Assembly (NCBI RefSeq): GCF_001649575.2
Contig: NC_051434.1
Span: 11,893,169-11,957,168 of the forward strand
Direction of reading: 5' to 3'
DNA: 64,000 nt
Source: Kryptolebias marmoratus
Taxonomy: Eukaryota; Chordata; Actinopteri; Cyprinodontiformes; Rivulidae
Below are positions 10,800 through 21,319 of the stretch, in pieces. Both the position numbers and the translations under genes were made by a program. The number at the start of each line of letters is the position of its first letter. Position 1 is the first letter of the stretch. The notes beneath the pieces were generated by a model. It was given only the letters and a program-made list of their open reading frames with translations. It was not told the origin of the DNA and did not search any database.

Positions 10800-10925
10800 C
10801 GAGATGGCCACTGCAGCCCGTCATCATTAGCCAAAACAAAACTCTGTTAATCTGACAGATATCGAGCTCAGATTTGTGGTAGTAGCTGAGAGTCATCTAA
10901 CACATCTCCTGAGACTTCACAGTAT
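10800..10925 (+). repeat. Repeat A, degenerate fragment
   Basis: It carries the repeat A words 'gagatggccactgcag', 'attagccaaaac', 'cagatat-gagct' and the diagnostic 'ggtagtagctgagagtcat'. Head and tail are not recognisable. Confidence 0.55.
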
Positions 10926-12087
10926 CACATGAAGGTACAAGGTTTGTCTGTAACTCCTGTCTCTTAAGTCTGACATGTTCCTTCCAGGTGTGTTAGACCT
11001 TCACTTCCTGTAAGCGTCTGCTCCACAAGGAAGACGGATTTGAACCAGCGAAACACTTAACTTGTTGTTTTTTTTAAGCTGCCACATGTTGTTGGAGCTG
11101 TAGCTCAGACAAAGGATCGCTCAAGCGCCAGCATTTGAGGAACTGCTTCAGTGTGTGCCCTTCACGCCACCCGAATTAGTGATTTTAAAATATTGTCTCG
11201 ACGCCTCGTTCGGCAAGAACTGCTGGACGGCAACCGAAGGCTCCTGATCGAACATGAAACGAACATTTTTCTCAATCCAGCTGTTCCGTCTTCAGGTTTT
11301 AGTCCTCTGGTGTTGGATTAAACGTTTCCTGAGTCTTTTTTTTTTTTTAAATCCCTCTTTCCTCGCTTTGTATTTTAAAGGTCTGCTCTGCTGGCGGACG
11401 TGCGCTCCTCGCCGTTTGTACTTAACAGGTCTCGTTCCAAGCTGTCTTGGTGTTGGAGAAAAATGTTCCGAGCGGGGAGGGATGGTGTCTTGTGCAAAAC
11501 AAACAGATGGGATGTCAGTTCGACCTACTTCTTCATCTGGACTTCTCGGAGTTGAAAAGAATAACCGTGGAGGGAGAGTGGAGCTGCACGGTGCCTATAG
11601 CGCGTGACTGAAAGCACCTACATTTGCCGTTTTCTTCACTAAATTTGCATGTTTGTTTGGTTTTGTTCCTTTTAGTATTTGGCCTTTTTAAGTGCAAGCC
11701 TGCCGTTCCATTCTCCCACCCTCACCCAGTTCTTTAAAATTTATTAAGCTGTCTGACAAACGTAACCTCAGGGTTTAAATGTAGATGACAAACAAAATCT
11801 ACTTCTGAAAACTGATGCACTCAGATATCCCTGCATGGCTCCAGGACTCCAGTCCAGCTCCTCTGCGAGTGGCTTTTGTTTAAAGCCAGTGGTCCCTGCG
11901 ACACCTGAAGCTCCATCGTTTCAGTAACAGCTTTACGCTTCAAACCCTAAAAATCAGATAAACTGGCTGTATTCCTGCCGAGGTTACATTCTGAATGTGA
12001 ATGCAAACTCGGTGCCCACACTTTGACAGGAAGTCAACGGTGTGATCTGGGGAGTGACTCATCTGACAGCAGCTATAAACTGGAATG
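10926..12087. other. Intergenic stretch, no gene seen
   Basis: The 117-codon open frame at 11254-11607 has a poly-Phe run from a T tract and no domain features. I see no paired splice sites. Confidence 0.35.
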
Positions 12088-13130
12088 CAGGTACATCAGT
12101 GAATTAGAATATCGCTGAAAAGCTCATTTATTTTCAGTAATTCAGTTCAACATTCAGGCTCACCGGAGTGTTTGTTTCTGTTGATTTTCATCATGGCTCA
12201 CAGCTTAAGAAAACCTAACTTTCAGTTTCTCAGAAGCTTTGAATATTACATAAATCCAATAAAATTTGATCTTTAATGCGAACATGCTGGCCTACTGTCC
12301 ACGTCCTGTACAATATCTGCCCTCTGTACTTCGGTCGGGGCTCCCTTTGCATCGAGCCGGCGCAGCACAATCTGGTGTTCTGGAAGCCCCGGGGCTGTCG
12401 GCAGCCTTCAGCTCGTCGCCATCGTTGAGTCCGGTGTCTTTCATCTTCCTCTTGACAAAAACCCAACAGATTCCCTCTGAGGTTTGGCTGCAGCGCGGTG
12501 AAACCTCATGCTCATTAAAGCAGGTATCGGTGCTTCTGGTACTGTGTGCAGGTGCCAGGTTCTGCTGGGAAAATGAAATCAGAGTCTCTGTAAAGCTTGT
12601 CAGCAGAGAGAAGCAGGAAGGACTCTGCAGCCTGTGGACCAACAGCAGCAGAAGTCATGGCTCTCCAAACTGCCACCAGCTGTGGAAACTTGACTCTGGA
12701 CTTCAAGAAGCTCGGACTCTGTGCCTCTCCGCTCTTCCTCCAGACTCTGGGACCTTCATTTCCAAATGAAATGCAAAGTTTACTTTTATCTAGAAAGATA
12801 ACTTTAAAGCATGGAGCAACAGTCCAGGCCCCTTTTTGTCATCAGACACTTCTGACATCTCTGGTTCAGGAGGGAAGGACCGAAGAAATGGAACAGCTGT
12901 AGTCCACGTCCCCTGTCTGCTGCTGAGGCTCTGACTCCAGCTGCAGACCACATCTTAATTTGAATTTTCTGAGAAACTAAATTTGGAGTTTCATGAGCTG
13001 TAAGCTGTAATCATCAAAATGAACAGAAATAAATGGTTGAAATGCATCAGTATTAAAATCTGTAACTTTTTTTGTTGATTTACTGAAATAAATGAACTTT
13101 TTGGTGACATTCTAATTTATTGCGATGATT
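12088..13130 (-). mobile_element. Decayed Tc1-like DNA transposon with long inverted ends
   Basis: The left end (12088-12240) and right end (about 12958-13130) are inverted copies: GAATTAGAATATC with TTCATTTATTTTCAGTAA on one side is mirrored by TTTACTGAAATAAATGAA with ACATTCTAATTTATT on the other. The transposase remnant reads on the minus strand, split between frames. One frame (12515-12706) has VKFPQLVAVWRAM and LYRDSDFIF; another (12292-12642) has NLAPAHS and VKRKMKD-DELKA, both familiar from fish Tc1 transposases of the DDE family. Such transposases cut and paste the element at TA sites. The body is about 1.04 kb where an intact element is nearer 1.6 kb, and the N-terminal DNA-binding part is missing. 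It is a dead copy. Confidence 0.8.
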
Positions 13131-13939
13131 AAAAATATCTTTACGTGCCATGTGTCTGAAAACAGTCATTTTACTTTGTTAAAGCTCCACAGACAAATTG
13201 TATTTATGATTTTTTTTACTTAAAACAAAAAGTGCAACTGAATAAGTCAAACAGTATAAAGCTTATTTTCTTTAACGTTTTCCTACATATTTAGCAAAGT
13301 TACTCCCTGGCAACATTTTTCTTTTTCTTTCCATGCATGCAACAAAACACCAAAGTATGTTGCAAGCTCCTGAAACAATTGCCTTATTTTAGGCTTACAT
13401 GCAGCAGGAGACTTAAAAGACAGTCAGCATATCAGCGGAGACCGGACCTCTTCAGCACCAGGGACAGCTCCAAGACCCCCACGGCCTCTGTGAGCTGTCC
13501 TTGGTGCTGCAGTTCAAACCAAACGTTTTCTCTGAAGGCTCGAGCTGACAATGGGAGGAGAGGAAATACTATCCTGGTAATTATGAGTACTATTTTTATT
13601 TTTTGACTGGTGGTTGGGTGTCCTGCGTGGACACGGATGCGTGAGGATGCACGCAGCTCCAGGAGCAGTTGCAGCAGGTACAGAGCTGCACAGGGAGTCA
13701 AATCCCCGCAGCCGCCCGTGGGAACAATCTCATCCCGAGGATCAACATTTCTAATGAGGGACTGAAAATATAGCTCAACAACCAACCCTTTTCTTTGATG
13801 TGACTGTTTTGACTCCATGCTGCGCAGCGCATTTGATCCCGTGTTCAGCATGAACCTCCATATCTTTCTTCTAACTGGCCCGTTTTAAATGTATATGCTC
13901 CATAAAGCCCACTAAATCACCCTTTTGGCCGTCAAGCCG
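13131..13939. other. Intergenic stretch upstream of the receptor gene
   Basis: No gene is seen. From about 13620 the sequence becomes less AT-rich as it approaches the receptor promoter. Confidence 0.3.
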
Positions 13940-14340
13940 TTGAGTCTGCCCTGCATAAGCCGCCGCAGCCTTTCCACCACGCTGTTTGCCTCCCCTCCCC
14001 TCCCTGCTCTTCTCCCTCCCTCCCACCCTCTCCTCTCCTCTCCTCCTCCACACTCAGTGCTCCCTCTTGCGCGCTCGGTGCGCAGCAGCAGCCTCAGCCT
14101 CAGCGCTCCTCTGACGCACTCGGAGATGAGCATCCCAGTCCCGCAGGCTGTCAGGACAGACGCTCCCGACCGACCTCCCTCACAAGCTTTCAACTTCAGC
14201 TCTTTTCGTCTGTTTCGTTTTTCTTTTTCGCATTTTTCTCCCGTTTCTTCTTGATTTGTTGTTTTATTTTTTATTTCTCCCCCCTCCCCGCACGCACACA
14301 CACACACACACACACCAACTGAGCTCTGCGCTCGGCAGTG

Positions 14341-14361
14341 ATGCTCACGTCTCTTGGTTAA
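14341..14361 (+). promoter_or_regulatory. Short upstream ORF 1 (6 codons)
   Basis: An ATG at 14341 runs to the TAA at 14359-14361. It matters only if transcription starts upstream of it. Confidence 0.3.
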
Positions 14362-14549
14362 GGATTTACTCCGGAGGAAAGAACTGTCAGCGAGAGTGAT
14401 TCATATCTATCTGCGCTTTTTACGCGGTTCTGTTTCCCTTCCTGATTCTGGGGAGGGGGGCATCATTCAGAACCCCTTGTGACAAGTGCTTCAAATTAAA
14501 GGTGAGGAGGAGGAGGAGGGGGGAGCCGTTTTGGCAGGAGCTGGTTTAG

Positions 14550-14600
14550 ATGACGGACACCGACAGGCTGGAGATCTCCATCTGCAACGCGACTTCCTGA
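14550..14600 (+). promoter_or_regulatory. Short upstream ORF 2 (16 codons)
   Basis: An ATG at 14550 runs to the TGA at 14598-14600. It could lower translation of the receptor if it lies in the leader. Confidence 0.35.
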
Positions 14601-14804
14601 GAGCTTGGAATATTCTCTCTGAGGTGTTTCTGCTCCACAGCAGAAATCTTGTGCCAGTTTGCGGTCAGAATCCACACAGGCAGCGTGCCCACTGCAGGGG
14701 CTGCTGCGCCTTTTTCTTTCTTTTTTTTTTTTTTCTTCCCTGCTCTAACCTCAGATTTCCTCCAGACGTGGGCTCTAAGCATCCTGGACGAGCCCGGACC
14801 GGCG

Positions 14805-14819
14805 ATGCCCGGGCAGTGA
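14805..14819 (+). promoter_or_regulatory. Short upstream ORF 3 (MPGQ)
   Basis: An ATG at 14805 with a purine at -3 and a stop after four codons, 88 bases before the receptor ATG. It is the upstream ORF most likely to be in the mature leader. Confidence 0.4.
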
Positions 14820-14907
14820 GCGCTCGGTGGTGGTGGTAGGAGGGCAGGGAGGGAGGAGGAGGAGGAGGGAGGGTGGGATTGATTCGGTCACCCTGCTCGG
14901 CAGCAGC

Positions 14908-15207
14908 ATGGCTCCAGCCCGGAGGGAGCGCGGCGGCCGGGAGATGCTCCTGCTGCTCTGCGCGCTGCTCTTCCAGCCCGCGCCGGCGAAGGTGTGCAAC
15001 GACCGCACCAAGCACGGACAGGACAACAGCTGGTTCACCAGGGACGGGGAGAACTTGCCCATCATGGTGCTGATGCCCATGAACGAGTCGGCCCAGATGA
15101 GCAGCATCAGCCAGGGGATCGAGCCGGCGGTCCAGCTGGCCATCCAGCACATACGGGAGTCCAGGAAGTACCCCTTCTCCCTCATCACCAAGATCTACGA
15201 CACCGAG
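14908..15207 (+). CDS. gabbr2: GABA-B receptor subunit 2-like, coding exon 1
   Basis: The exon encodes 100 residues. The ATG at 14908 has A at -3 and G at +4; the frame is open further upstream but with no earlier ATG. Residues 1-12 are basic, 13-22 form the signal-peptide core (MLLLLCALLF), with cleavage likely near residue 27. Residues 50-100 match the start of the Venus-flytrap domain of GABBR2: LPIMVLMPM, GIEPAVQLAIQHIR and the end IYDTE correspond to the human SIMGLMPL, GVLPAVELAIEQIR and LYDTE. GABBR1 differs clearly here. An N-glycosylation site is at Asn59. The exon stops after the Glu codon at a GAG/GTAAAC donor, phase 0. GABBR2 pairs with GABBR1 in neuronal membranes and couples to Gi/o. 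Residues 28-49 (with Cys30) do not match the human protein and may be fish- or paralogue-specific. The symbol fits the family; which fish paralogue is unknown. Confidence 0.85.
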
Positions 15208-15221
15208 GTAAACATATGGTG

Positions 15222-15262
15222 GCGACTGTGTGTGTGTGTGTCTGTGCGTGTGTGCGCGCGCA
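15222..15262. repeat. GT/GC alternating tract
   Basis: An imperfect (TG)n tract passing into GCGCGC just after the splice donor; alternating purine-pyrimidine DNA of this kind can adopt a left-handed form. Confidence 0.7.
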
Positions 15263-15917
15263 CAGCCCCGCAGCGCGCTGCCCAGGGTCCCTCCGAGCAG
15301 ACAGGGTGCTCGTGGCTCCTCTTTGCGCCAAAGTGAACTCCTCTCAGGTTTGCACGCATTCCGTCCAATGTCGCAGCGCACTTCTAGGCTCCGCGTCAGC
15401 CCGTTCTCTGATCCCACAGCACCGATTTTTATGGAATTTATTTCTGTTTTCACAAATATCACAACCCCAAGGTGCCCTTCAGCGCGTCTGTACCCAAACT
15501 AATTAAAACACCACACCGTGCCTGTATTTTTATTTATTTATTTATTTATTTTTTGCAAACGTCTCTTTAAAGCCAGGCTTTTCAGTCACGAATCAGTGCC
15601 TCCTCCCGGACACTGAAGTCTCTCCTCTCGTGGAGCCTGAAGATGGCGGTAATTGGATGCGCGAGCTCTCTCCTCCAAACCCGGGCACTCTTAAACGGAG
15701 AATGATGTCGCTGCATTCAGGCTTCACGTTATGATTAATTTAACAGCCTCAATTGAAATCCTCTTCCAAGTTTAGTCACTGTTAACCCTTTGCGAGCCTC
15801 CCCCTCCTCCATGAGCACAGGAGCAAAATGTGTTATGGTTTCTGAGCCACAGAGCTCAGTCTGAAGGTGGTTTGTGTGTTGGACCACTTATTCTGCTGCT
15901 TTGTGGAGAACATTTAG

Positions 15918-16010
15918 TCAAATTTATTTTAGAGCACAGTTAAAAGCAAGCTCTGACCAAAGTGCTGTGCATGTAAAACTCATTCAATCATAGGAATAAA
16001 AAGGGTTTAG
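15918..16010 (+). repeat. Fragment of a fish dispersed repeat (repeat C)
   Basis: The string 'caaatttattttagagcac' followed by 'gaccaaagtgctgtgcat' and 'ggaataaaaagggtttag' matches a very common fish repeat. The related piece at 57832-57981 shares CAAATTTATT and CAAAGTGCT. Confidence 0.55.
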
Positions 16011-17126
16011 CTCTGCTGTGTACAGCATGTTTTACAATATTGGCTTATTTTTCACCCTAGCCATTCAATTCCACGTGTGTGACATAAACCAAGTAATGAG
16101 TGAAACATCAATACAAAGGGCCAGATAAGTAAAGAAAAAGGACAATTCAAACTAAAGCAGCTTTAAAACTCAGTAGTTCTGAGTTTCATCCAAACATCTC
16201 CAACCTTTTTCTTTTCTCTTTGTCTGATACAGTCTGGTGACACTGTTTTCCGTGCATTTATTTTAGCATTCATAATGGAAAAGTAAATTTCCTTTCGTGG
16301 CTACGAGTCAGGTTTTATGATGGATAGCAGATTTTTGTGCCACATCTGCTCTACGGTTACATTTTAAACCAACAGAAGCATTCAGGGGGCCTTTTGGGAG
16401 TCTGGATTTCTTTTCAAAGGTGCATTGCAGTTCAGAAAACTACAACTTAAAACGCATCTAACTAGTGGCACTTTCTTTGCACAGAAACCTGTAAGTTTCC
16501 CGAACATACCAGGGGTTCCGCCTGCACACAGGCGTGTCTGTGTGACAGGCGGCGCACGGCGTCCTGTTGGCCCCGGGGTAAGCCCTCAGACGCAAGCGTG
16601 CTCTGGAACCATGGGATTATTACGCTGTTATGAGAGTTGGGATTTTTGTCCTCCCCCACCCCTCACACCCTCCCCCTCCCGGGAGAGAAAGATGAGCTGG
16701 AAGCAGGAGGTCAGTGGGCCATCCTCACATCCTCTTGCTGGGAACGCTCCGGTTCTAATGCTGCCAATCAGCGCCGCTCATCAGACTGCTGTTATCTGAG
16801 GACGCCGCGGTGAAACACGAGCCTCTGCTGGGTTTGCGAAGCCGACCTCCTCGCATTTCGCAGCAGTTTTGCGTGGAGAATTGCTGAAAAAAGGGATCTT
16901 TGTTCAAGGGGAGGAAAAAACATTGTACATGTTGCACTGAAGACCATGTTTTCTGCTGTGAGGAATGAATTATTTTTCTGTAAATTCTGACAAGGAGCCC
17001 ATCTGTAACATTTTTTAGGCTCGTGGTTGTGCTGGTATGGGGTTACTGAGCAGTAAAAAGCAAAAACTTGTTTTATTGCAAGTTAAAGAGCTTATTGAGT
17101 GTTTACAAAAATAATTAAAGGACTAA
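16011..17126. other. Intronic sequence, nothing recognised
   Basis: Unremarkable AT-rich sequence with a more GC-rich patch at 16500-16850. ORFs such as 16425-16799 show no domain features. Confidence 0.35.
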
Positions 17127-17385
17127 CATTCCTTCAAGGAATGCATATCGCCCTCCACCTCTCATGACTGATTTGCATCCTATGATTGAAACGAGTTGGA
17201 GTCGTTTTGGTCCAACTTTGAAATGTCACACTTAGTTTGTTATGGATGACTCTCAGCTACTATCACACCATTTGTTAGCTCAGTTTCTGTAAAAACTGAC
17301 TGATTCATATCCTTTTTTTTTGTTTCAGTTGGCTGTGGTGGCCATGTTGAATTTCATTGAAGCCGAAAGTTAAGATGTAGAGGCT
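17127..17385 (-). repeat. Repeat A, inverted copy with its terminal palindrome
   Basis: It starts at the tail: CATTCCTTCAAGGAATG (17127-17143), a near-perfect palindrome with 8-base arms. Then come 'catatcgccctccacc', 'ttttggtccaa', 'gactctcagctac', 'gttagctcag' and 'gtggtggccatgttgaa', all the reverse of the plus-oriented copies. Confidence 0.7.
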
Positions 17386-19399
17386 CGTTAAGGGATATAC
17401 TGTCATTACTTTCAGGAGACATTTTGCTAACGCTACAAAACAAAAACATCATCACCTTTTGATTTTGGCAATGTGTAATATGACAGAAGTCAACTTGACA
17501 GGGGAGAGAAGATCTTTGTCTGCATACGACAGGTCAGCTGCTGCAGTTGTTTTTTTAATTATTTAATTTATTTATTGTCATCAGTGCTGCTGACATGTTT
17601 CTGCCAGGTCAGGGAGGCTAGTGACGCCATTAACAGTTTCCCATTTAGACTTTCATTAGACGTCCACTGCTTTCTAATCTTTGACGCACACGTGATTGAA
17701 AGTCCTATAAGCTGCACGTTTCCACATACGACGTGCTTATGTCTGGAAACGATGCATGCATGAGTGCATTCGCCGCGGCCAGCAGCAGGCCGAGTGTGTG
17801 CCTGCGTGACGTTTGTACGCGTGTGTGCGAGCCCCGGGATTTAGCCGGGCAGATGTAAGTAATCAGTCCCTGAGCGGAGGCTCTTTATCCCTTTATCCCC
17901 CGTCAGTGGAGCCATCGGTAGACCGAGCAGGCCCGGTCCAGTCCCCCCCACCTCCACTGGTGGTGCACAACTGGGTGGCGGTGCTGATGATGGGACTGGA
18001 GAGGCGCTCTGGGGCTGTTAACGCAGCTACAGGTCCGAGAGCTGAGGTCAGTTAGTGTGAGGTGAGGAGGAAGGAGGAGCAGATGTCCCGACAAGGTGTG
18101 GAGCCGGTCCGATCAAACCAGCGCTTCCTGATGGGTGTTCAAATCATGCATGCACCCTTAGACTCCTAGCACCGCCGACAATACATCTTTGCTTTAAAAC
18201 CAGAGCGTTTGAGGTGGAAAAGAAGCAGGAAGGATTATAACAACCGGGAGGCTTAACAGTGATGCACAGGCTGGTCTTCTGTTGCAACTTGTGATGTGTG
18301 AGTGTTGGCTTTAGTGTAGCCAAGGACTGATACTGTAACTCTACAGGCTTAGAGGATCAAAGCTTTGGACAGGAAACCCTGGAAGAAGATGGAAGGGAGA
18401 CTTTGGACAGTGCTAGGCTAGGCTATGCTAGTTTACCAGATTAAGAAATGAGTGACAGCACTCTTTTGGCTCCTTTCAGAGCAAATAATTAACCGGTCTG
18501 AGTAGGTTTTTTTTGAATGCATCTTCAACTAAAAAGTCATATTCCTCAAAAAGTGTCATCGACTCACGCTGAATTTACAGCATTTCTCTATAAATAAAGT
18601 CACGCTTGTGCAGCTGCGTGACAGAACGACATGATTTCTCTATTGAGGAAAGACTTGTTATGAAACTGAAGCACAAGGACTGTTTAGGAATATTGTGATG
18701 CATTTGATAAAAGCAACATTAAAGTCTCAGGGGGGGGGGGGAAATCCACAAAGCTTTCTTTTGAAATAGAAGTTCACAAACACACTCATTAAGGTTGTCT
18801 GTTTCCGAAAAAAAAAACCTCTTTCAAAACAAACAGGAGCTAACAGTGACATTACAATAAAAGCGAACACTTTGAAGTCTGTTCGGTTTTTAAAAGGAGG
18901 AGAATCAACCTGGTGCCACAGTCTGTTCAGGGTGACGCCGTTTCCTCCATTTTGCATTAATGAAGTGAACGAGTGAGGAGGAGCGCAGTTCGCCAACACC
19001 CGCCGTCCAACTGGAATCACATACTTTAGATTTGACTCTGTGATGGAAGGAAAAAGTTGATTTTTGCCTCATCCGAATAGTTTTATAAATCGGAATTAAA
19101 CATGACAGGCTTTCTTCGCTGATCCAATTACCTTTTGGTCGTCTTGTTTGTGATTATTCTAATCTCATGTGAGACAACAAGCAAATTAGTCTTTCCTCTT
19201 TGCAACTTCACTCCTGAGATCACTTTAACAAGAGTTTTTTTTCTTCTTCTTCTGTTCTGTGGAGGAAATTGTACTTTCAGAGGAAGTTATTAAAGGGACT
19301 GATGCAGCTGCGGAGTTTGGAGGGTGGATTGGGTCATAAAAATATCCTTTGGTTTCCACGCAACCTGGACTTTAAGTAAGAATTCGACAAAAACGACTC
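17386..19399. other. Intronic sequence, nothing recognised
   Basis: It includes a GC-richer patch at 17760-18120, a poly-G run at 18730-18741 and otherwise AT-rich sequence with only short ORFs. Confidence 0.3.
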
Positions 19400-20640
19400 T
19401 GATTAATGAAGCGAAATGGTGGGGAAAATGTTTTAATCTAAAAGAAAATAATAAATATGTAAGAATGGTGTGTGGATATCTATTCAGCCCCCACAAAAAC
19501 TCAGCTAAACTGTGTCCTCACCAGTTAAAGCAGCTCGTCTCTTCAGTAACGTTTCCATGAAGTCTGAACATCAAACACTGGAGGTTTTTTGTTTTTTTTT
19601 TCATTCTTCGTTACTAAACTTCTCCAGCTCCTTCAGGTTGGATGCTGATTATATCCATCAGTCTTTAAATCAAACCGCAGCTGCTCAGTTGGATTGAGGT
19701 CTGAGGTTTGAGTCATTCTAGGACATTTACCTGTTTTTTGTTTTTCTCTATATTTTTTTTCCATCTATCTATTAAATCTGATCAGTTTGATATAAAACAT
19801 CCCCACACCATGATGCTGCCACCACCGTGCTTCACTGTAGAGATGGTGTTCTCGGTATAATGAGGCGGTAGATTAGCGTCAGACGTGGTGTTTTCTTTGA
19901 TCTAGAAGTTAGTTTGGTCTCATCTGACCACAGCACCTTCTTCCACACGTTTGGGGAAGAAATTCCAAACCATCTTTCTTTCTTTATTCGGTAATTTTCC
20001 TGCCTCTCTCTTATGAAGCCCGGCTCTGTGCAGCTGATGGTGGACAGATACTCCCACCTCGGCTCCATCAGGAGCATCTTTGATCTCCTGGATGCTGGTC
20101 TACACTAGATTCTCAGTCGTTCAGGACACGGCATATCCCCACCAAACAAGCAAACAAAATTAGACAAAACAGGACTTTATTCTGTAGCTGAAGACGTTTC
20201 GCCTCCTCACCCACTCACCCAAGGAGCTTCCTCAGTTCAGAACTGGAGAAAGTGAAATTCTAAATATTAAACTTTATGAGATGCAGTTTCAGATGTAAGG
20301 AGAAACGTCTTCAACTACAGAAAACAGGATGTTTCTGGTTTATTGTTCTACTGTCCGGTCTGAGTTTTAGTGGATGATCCTCTCTTGGCAGGTTTGCTGT
20401 GGCATCATATTTTCATTTCCTATTAATGGAATAATGGATTAGATTATACAGAGCGATAGATCTATCAGCCCTGATCTGTACTCCACAACCTCCAGGTGAT
20501 AAACTAGTGTTTGATTCAGGGCTTTTAAATCATTTGACACGTAGATTCCTCTCAGGGGAATCTTATTTAACAGATTATGTGGCTTCTGAGTAGTTTGGGC
20601 TCTAAAGCAGCGTCCACTTTTTTGTCCGATCATGCCGTAC
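19400..20640 (-). mobile_element. Decayed Tc1-like DNA transposon
   Basis: On the minus strand 19832-20077 keeps a transposase piece with VWKKVLWSDETKL, the block around the second Asp of the DDE triad, and a Tyr/Arg-rich stretch before it. Just past it the DNA complements the well-known GTGAAGCACGGTGGTGGCAG block (19815-19840). Outside, 'gattgaggtctgaggtttga' (19694-19713) and 'tctattcagcccccac' near 19480 match the ends of a common fish Tc1 family. Edges are approximate. A separate inverted-repeat piece at 20.16-20.33 kb interrupts it. The element is inactive. Confidence 0.65.
20180..20322. repeat. Inverted repeat inserted in the Tc1-like copy
   Basis: The arm CTGTAGCTGAAGACGTTTC (20182-20200) is answered by GAAACGTCTTCAACTACAG (20302-20320), 18 of 19 pairing, extended by two T-A pairs outside. 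The piece between has 'aaggagcttcctcagttc', part of a fish repeat I know with 'gaaacgtcttc'. The whole can fold into a hairpin of about 143 bases. Confidence 0.7.
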
Positions 20641-21268
20641 GTCTGAACACTGCGGTCCTCCTGAGACGACGACGGCGGTGACCTCCGCTCAGAGATCTTG
20701 CACGCAGAAAGAAGTTGCCTACCCTGTCGCCCCCCCTTCGAAGGACGAGATGCAACATGTCATGTTTGTGCGCATGTTGCAAGCCTGAAACCACTGAGCA
20801 ATGTGCTTGTTCACAGGAGGCTGAACGCCCCCCCTTAAGCGCATGAAAGGCACTCTGTCGTTTTGTCGGAGGAAGTTAGGGTCTCTGTTAAAAGGCATTA
20901 CCGTAATGGGGGTCACTGTGCTGCTAAACATCGGTCTTAAATCAAAGGGTGGGTGTTTGACGCTGTTAAAGTCTTACGGTTGAGGAGAATTTGTTGTTTT
21001 ACAACGAGAGCCTTTTTTCCCCCCACAGAGGATCCTCCCGTTGAACTTGCTGATTAAGATTCCTTATGAAAGGATCTGACATGAACAAACAAAGCGGCAT
21101 CTTTGAGTATGTCAGGGCTTGATACTTTCTGCCACGGGTGATCTAAATATCTGACATCTTTTTAGTGCTGCTGCGGCGACCCGCAAAGGTCAGCAAAGAT
21201 TGCCTGTCACCACTCCCCGCGAGAGTCTGAATGTTCCAGGATAGCAGGAAAGTGCAGCGCATGACGGC
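20641..21268. other. Intronic sequence, nothing recognised
   Basis: Two C-runs (20731-20737 and 20829-20835) and a short pyrimidine tract ending in CAG at 21028 without a matching exon. Confidence 0.3.
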
Positions 21269-21319
21269 GAGGAGGAGGAGGAGGAGGAGGAGGAGGAGGA
21301 GGAGGAGGAGGAGGAGGAG
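21269..21319. repeat. (AGG)n trinucleotide repeat
   Basis: About 17 units without interruption. It gives spurious poly-Arg, poly-Ser and poly-Leu ORFs around 21143-21473. Confidence 0.95.

Larger units (their letters stand above)
13940..14907 (+). promoter_or_regulatory. Promoter and 5' leader region of the GABA-B receptor subunit 2-like gene
   Basis: A pyrimidine-rich run (about 13980-14060, C/T dominated, with CTCC repeats) is followed by a (CA)n tract (14294-14315), a second T/C run (14711-14740) and a GA/GGA-rich stretch just before the start codon. GC and CpG content rises toward 14880. No TATA box is clear, as expected for a GC-rich neuronal promoter. The transcription start cannot be placed from sequence alone. 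Confidence 0.5.

Noticed and set aside
11090..11145. tRNA-like 'gtagctcaga' start
   Set aside because: No B-box (GGTTCGAATCC type) and no cloverleaf follows.
13912..14313. 133-codon minus-strand ORF
   Set aside because: Gly/Arg/Glu-rich low complexity from the pyrimidine tract of the promoter.
14827..14907. Receptor start upstream of the ATG at 14908
   Set aside because: The frame is open but has only a GTG at 14827; the ATG at 14908 has a strong context and leads directly into a signal peptide.
15208..15336. Continuation of the receptor frame past 15207
   Set aside because: The match to GABBR2 stops exactly at the GAG/GTAAAC donor, and the rest is a GT-rich tract.
14665..15462. 265-codon minus-strand ORF
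   Set aside because: It is the antisense of the GC-rich receptor exon 1 and leader; composition bias explains it.
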